64,000 nt of DNA from Thermoplasmata archaeon (GTDB lineage Archaea > Thermoplasmatota > Thermoplasmata > Methanomassiliicoccales > Methanomethylophilaceae): NCBI GenBank assembly GCA_015063245.1, contig SUSV01000001.1, forward strand, positions 62,001 through 126,000. The letters run 5' to 3'. Positions 60,655 to 64,000 of this stretch are shown piece after piece. Made by a program: the position numbers and the translations under genes. The notes below the pieces were generated by a model. It had not been told where the DNA came from and ran no database searches. It was given only the letters and a program-made list of their open reading frames with translations. Every line of letters begins with the position of its first letter. Within the stretch, counting starts at the first letter, position 1.

Positions 60655-62097
60655 TCATTCCAGAAGGTTCTTCCAGCAGTTCTCTATGAGCTGTGTCTCC
60701 TGACGCACGATCTCCTCGCGCTTCATGAGCTGCTCTATTGCCTTGCTGATCTGCACATCCGTCGATGACGGGGCGGTGCCTCCATAGGATTCCCTTCTCT
60801 CGGCGCATCTTCTGACCGTTATGAAGTCGTAGACATCCTTCTCGATCCTGTCGGAGAATGTCCTGAGCTTATCGAGGGGCATGTCCTCCAGGTTGACTCC
60901 GGACTCGATGCTCTCCCTGACAGCGGCACCCACGATGGCATGGGCCTCGCGGAACGGGATGCCCTTGGTGACCAGGTAATCGGCAAGGTCGGTTGCGTTG
61001 ATCTGTCCCCTGCTGGTGACCTCCATCATCCTGTCCTTCCTGAATGTGGTGGTGGAGATGACCTTCGCCATGATCTGGAGGCAGTAGATGACAGTATCCA
61101 TAGAATCCATCACCGGTTTCTTGTCCTCCTGCAGGTCGCGGTTGTATGTGAGAGGTAATCCCTTGGTCATGACCAGCATGGTCATCAGGGACCCCACAAC
61201 ACCGCCGGTCTTGCCTCTGACGAGCTCGGCGATGTCGGGGTTCTTCTTCTGGGGCATGATGGACGATCCGGTGGTGTACTTGTCATCCATCTCGACGAAT
61301 CCGAACTCCTGCGAGGACCAGAGCACGAGCTCCTCGCAGAGCGATGAGAGGTGTATCTGGGTCTGTGCCGCACAGAAGGAGAGCTCGTTGACGAAGTCCC
61401 TGTCGCTGACCGAATCCATGGAGTTCTCCGTCGGCTCCCTGAATCCGAGGAGCTCGGCGGTCATGAACCTGTCGATGGGATATGTGGTCCCGGCGAGGGC
61501 CGCGGATCCGAGAGGGCATTTGTCCATCCTCTCGAATGCGTCGAGGAACCTGTCCGCATCCCTCGAGAACTTGAAGACATATGCGAGCATGTGCTGCGCC
61601 AGCGTGACGGGCTGCGCGTGCTGCATGTGCGTGAAGCCGGGCATGATCGTGTCCGGATTCTTCTCGGCCACGTCAAGCAGGCTCGTGATGATGCCGCCAA
61701 GAGCGGAGGCGGCCTTGAGCGCCCTGTCCCTCAGGTACATCCTGAAGTCCACTGCGACCTGGTCGTTCCTGCTCCTGCCGGTGTGCAGTTTTCCGCCTGC
61801 GGGACCTATCCTCTCGGTGAGGGAGAACTCGATGTTGGTGTGGATGTCCTCCAGCTTGTAATCGAGCTCGAACGTCCCTTCCTCGATCTCCTTGAGGATG
61901 GCCTTCAGGCCTTCGATGATCCTGTCAACGTCCTCTGGCGGCAGGATGTCGCACTTCTTCAGCATCCTGACGTGCGCCAAGGAGCCCATGACATCGTAGA
62001 ATGCCATCTTCGAATCCACATCCAGGGAGGATGTGAAATCCAGGGTGGAGTCATCCATCTTGTCCTTGAACCTACCAGACCAGAGGGCTTGTTTCAA
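60655..62097 (-). CDS. argH: Argininosuccinate lyase (TTG start)
   Basis: A 480-residue ASL that splits argininosuccinate to arginine and fumarate. Seen: KQALWSGRFKDKMDD at the start, HTGRSRNDQVAVDFRMYLRD near 105-124, and the lyase signature GSSIMPQKKNPDIAELVRGK near 280-299. The only start compatible with ASL is TTG at 62097, 4 nt after the argG stop; the ATG at 62265 lies inside argG and its reading is not ASL-like. Operon argG-argH. Confidence 0.95.
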   Translation of the reverse strand: MKQALWSGRFKDKMDDSTLDFTSSLDVDSKMAFYDVMGSLAHVRMLKKCDILPPEDVDRIIEGLKAILKEIEEGTFELDYKLEDIHTNIEFSLTERIGPAGGKLHTGRSRNDQVAVDFRMYLRDRALKAASALGGIITSLLDVAEKNPDTIMPGFTHMQHAQPVTLAQHMLAYVFKFSRDADRFLDAFERMDKCPLGSAALAGTTYPIDRFMTAELLGFREPTENSMDSVSDRDFVNELSFCAAQTQIHLSSLCEELVLWSSQEFGFVEMDDKYTTGSSIMPQKKNPDIAELVRGKTGGVVGSLMTMLVMTKGLPLTYNRDLQEDKKPVMDSMDTVIYCLQIMAKVISTTTFRKDRMMEVTSRGQINATDLADYLVTKGIPFREAHAIVGAAVRESIESGVNLEDMPLDKLRTFSDRIEKDVYDFITVRRCAERRESYGGTAPSSTDVQISKAIEQLMKREEIVRQETQLIENCWKNLLE

Positions 62098-62101
62098 GTG
62101 A

Positions 62102-63421
62102 TCACTTCTTCTTCGTAGCTGTCTTCTTGGCGGTCGACTTCTTGGCAGGGGCCTTAGCATGCGCCTTGGCCGCCGTCTTTCCGGGAAGTCCCCAGCAGTA
62201 GATGAATCCGACAGCGGAGTTGTGGTCGAACTCGTCTCCCTTGGCGTATGTGCTGAGTCCGACATCGTACAGGGAGTAGGGTGACTTCCTTCCGACTACG
62301 GTCGCGGTACCCTTGTACAGCTTGACCCTGACGACTCCGGTGACGTACTCCTGGCTGCTCTCGATGAACGCCTGGAGGTTCTCTCTGAGTCCCTCGTACC
62401 AGAGGCCGTCGTAGATGATCTCGCTGAACTTCTGCTCGATGATGCGCTTGAACTCGATCGTGTTCTTGGGCAGTGTGAGCGACTCGAGGGCTCTGTGCGC
62501 AGTGATGAGTGTGATCGCCGCAGGGCACTCGTATGTCTCGCGGCTCTTGATTCCGACGAGACGGTCCTCGACGTGGTCGATCCTTCCGACACCGTACTTT
62601 CCTGCGAGATCGTTGAGTGTCTCGATGAGCTTGACTCCGTCCATCCTCTCTCCGTCGAGGCAGACGGGGACTCCCTTCTCGAATCCGATCTCGATGTACT
62701 TGGGTGCCGCGGGTGCCTTCGCAGGGTCGACGGTGTATGCCCATGCTCCTGCAGGGGGCTCCTCCCAGGGGTCCTCGAGGACTCCGCATTCGCATGAGTT
62801 GCCCCAGAGGTTCTCGTCACGGCTGTAGGGGCTGGACTTCTTGACGATGATCTCGATTCCGTTCTTCTTGGCGTAATCGATCTCCTCCTCTCTGGTGGTG
62901 ATCCATTCCCTCATGGGTGCGATGATCTTGAGCTCGGGGTTCTGAGAGATTAGTCCGACATCGAACCTGACCTGGTCGTTTCCCTTTGCGGTACATCCGT
63001 GTGCGATGTACTTGGCGCCCTCCTTCTTGGCGACGTCGGCGAGGACCTTTGTGATCAGGGGCCTTGCCACTGCTGTGCTGAGGGGGTAAACGTTCTGATA
63101 CATGGCGTTGGCCTTGAGTGCGGGCCAGATGAAGTCCTCGACGAACTCCTTCCTAACGTCGATGAAGTCTGCTTTGATGGCTCCGTTCCTGAGTGCACGT
63201 GCTACGATGTCGTCTTTGCTCGGGGGCTGTCCGACGTTGACCGCGATCGCGATGACGTCTACGTTGTAGTTCTCCTGCAACCAGTGGATGTCGACCGAGG
63301 TGTCGAGTCCTCCGGAGTATGCGAGGACGACTTTGTCCCTTACCTTCTCCACAGGTGCCGCCTTCACGGTCTTCTTCGCTGTGCTAGCTTTCTTTGTTGC
63401 TGCTTTCTTCGCTACTGCCAT
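62102..63421 (-). CDS. argG: Argininosuccinate synthase with Lys/Ala-rich tails
   Basis: A 439-residue ASS that joins citrulline and aspartate. Core from about residue 29: VVLAYSGGLDTSVDIHWLQ (ATP loop), HGCTAKGNDQVRFD near 140-153, and TLITAHRALESLTLPKNT. The core fits the usual ~395-400 aa. About 25 residues precede it (AVAKKAATKKASTAKKTVKA) and about 25 follow it (KAHAKAPAKKSTAKKTA), both basic and low in complexity, like histone H1 tails; they are not part of the enzyme fold. ATG 63421 starts the protein; a TTG at 63433 is an alternative. TATA at 63451-63458. Confidence 0.95.
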   Translation of the reverse strand: MAVAKKAATKKASTAKKTVKAAPVEKVRDKVVLAYSGGLDTSVDIHWLQENYNVDVIAIAVNVGQPPSKDDIVARALRNGAIKADFIDVRKEFVEDFIWPALKANAMYQNVYPLSTAVARPLITKVLADVAKKEGAKYIAHGCTAKGNDQVRFDVGLISQNPELKIIAPMREWITTREEEIDYAKKNGIEIIVKKSSPYSRDENLWGNSCECGVLEDPWEEPPAGAWAYTVDPAKAPAAPKYIEIGFEKGVPVCLDGERMDGVKLIETLNDLAGKYGVGRIDHVEDRLVGIKSRETYECPAAITLITAHRALESLTLPKNTIEFKRIIEQKFSEIIYDGLWYEGLRENLQAFIESSQEYVTGVVRVKLYKGTATVVGRKSPYSLYDVGLSTYAKGDEFDHNSAVGFIYCWGLPGKTAAKAHAKAPAKKSTAKKTATKKK

Positions 63422-63736
63422 GCTAACCGGCAAAACGATGTGACTTCCTTTATTAAAGACTTAAGAGGGCGTGTGTGCGCGTGGAGACGTACCGCAGGGT
63501 AACATGTGCGAAAAGGGACAACAGATGTTCACCCTCTCTATCCCACGGTCCGCAGGCGTTTGGCGGAATCATCTCCGAAAACACATCCATGCTACTCATT
63601 CTCATGTCCCCAATCCGTCGGGGATATCCTGGTATCAACTCAATGTCAATAATCAGACAAGATGTGTTCGATATAGAACATCATCCTTAATATAGGGGAA
63701 TGTATGGGTCTTTTGAATCTATTTGGAGGAATATCC
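63422..63736. promoter_or_regulatory. argG/argC divergent intergenic region
   Basis: 315 bp without a recognisable gene or tRNA. TTTAATAA-type TATA for argG at 63451-63458 (minus) gives an almost leaderless argG mRNA. A dyad TGTTC-GATATA-GAACA (63665-63680) abuts a TATA element TTAATATA (63687-63694) of argC, a likely arginine-responsive site. The stretch between 63480 and 63650 shows nothing I can interpret. Confidence 0.5.
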
Positions 63737-64000
63737 ATGGTAAGAGTCGGAATAATAGGAGGAACCGGATACACCGGCGGTGAGCTGTCGCGCTTATTGT
63801 GCACCCACCCCGATGTCGAGATAGCTGCGCTCACGTCCCGTACCAATGCAGGAAAGAAGGTACAGGATGTGCACACATTCCTCAGGGGCTATGTCGATCT
63901 CGAGTTCACAGAGAAGATATCCGACACCAAGGATCTGGACTTCGTCTATGTGGCGACGCCCCACGGTGTCGCGATGAAGGAGGTGCCCGCCCTGATCGAT
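63737..64000 (+). CDS. argC: N-acetyl-gamma-glutamyl-phosphate reductase, 5' part
   Basis: The first 88 codons, truncated by the window end. Seen: NADP-binding start VRVGIIGGTGYTGGELSRLL, SRTNAGKKV and VYVATPHGVAMKEV, all ArgC signatures. ArgC makes N-acetylglutamate semialdehyde in arginine synthesis. Start ATG 63737 has TTGGAGGA 6 nt ahead. A LysY-type homologue acting on the lysine pathway cannot be excluded from this fragment, but argG/argH next door favours arginine. Confidence 0.92.
   Translation, partial: MVRVGIIGGTGYTGGELSRLLCTHPDVEIAALTSRTNAGKKVQDVHTFLRGYVDLEFTEKISDTKDLDFVYVATPHGVAMKEVPALID

Noticed and set aside
63480-63650. tRNA or small RNA in the argG/argC spacer
   Set aside because: No T-loop GTTCRA-type sequence with matching acceptor ends and no stable long hairpin found by eye.

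Overview
The window is archaeal and gene-dense, at roughly 55-57% G+C by eye. Archaeal markers are a lone archaeal-type 5S rRNA, TATA boxes about 26 nt ahead of start codons (several mRNAs look leaderless), the archaeosine enzymes ArcTGT and ArcS, four-subunit pyruvate:ferredoxin oxidoreductase, PyrB/PyrI, Pth2, ThiD-ThiN and a UPF0200 protein. Nitrogenase-like and cobaltochelatase-like genes together with many flavodoxin and Fe-S proteins suggest a methanogenic Thermoplasmatota lineage, possibly Methanomassiliicoccales. That is inference, because no methanogenesis gene lies in the window. I saw no CRISPR array, insertion sequence or 16S/23S rRNA.

Layout. 1-15.5 kb: metal-cofactor proteins (NifX-like, Mrp), a CBS/ParB protein, ppsA divergent from porCDAB, 5S rRNA, a pyrBI operon, arcS, hisS, rnhA and a pyruvoyl-type panD. 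15.5-18.6 kb: a metallophore/corrinoid-type ABC importer behind a triple operator-like repeat. 18.7-23 kb: tRNA-Asp, a VOC protein, sufC and sufBD, a flavodoxin and a cysteine-rich orphan. 23-45.6 kb: the accessory region described next. 45.8-64 kb: an acidic protein, small membrane proteins, arcTGT, thiamine genes (thiM, thiE, thiDN), a membrane-bound regulator cluster, an FKBP, an MFS transporter, and argG/argH divergent from argC (cut by the window end).

The 23-45 kb region is the most interesting. It encodes a NifH-NifD fusion, a second NifD/K-like subunit, two different CobN/BchH-type large chelatase subunits, a BchI-like and a BchD-like AAA+ protein, and two paralogous ABC-2 exporters. 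This is the protein set of the (bacterio)chlorophyll pathway, Mg-chelatase (H, I, D) plus dark-operative reductase (L, N, B), in a probably non-phototrophic archaeon. The cluster-ligand pattern supports the comparison. The NifD-like part keeps three cysteines at nitrogenase spacing, while its partner has an Asp at exactly the position of the first NifK cysteine, as in the BchN/BchB cluster. My hypothesis is a chelatase plus reductase pathway that makes a metallated, reduced tetrapyrrole which is then exported or placed in the membrane. The substrate and metal are unknown.

Regulatory DNA is visible as dyads ahead of this locus (23169-23220, 35687-35717), ahead of the ABC importer (15552-15615), between ppsA and por (4949-4999), and ahead of a DUF4143 ATPase (28599-28643).
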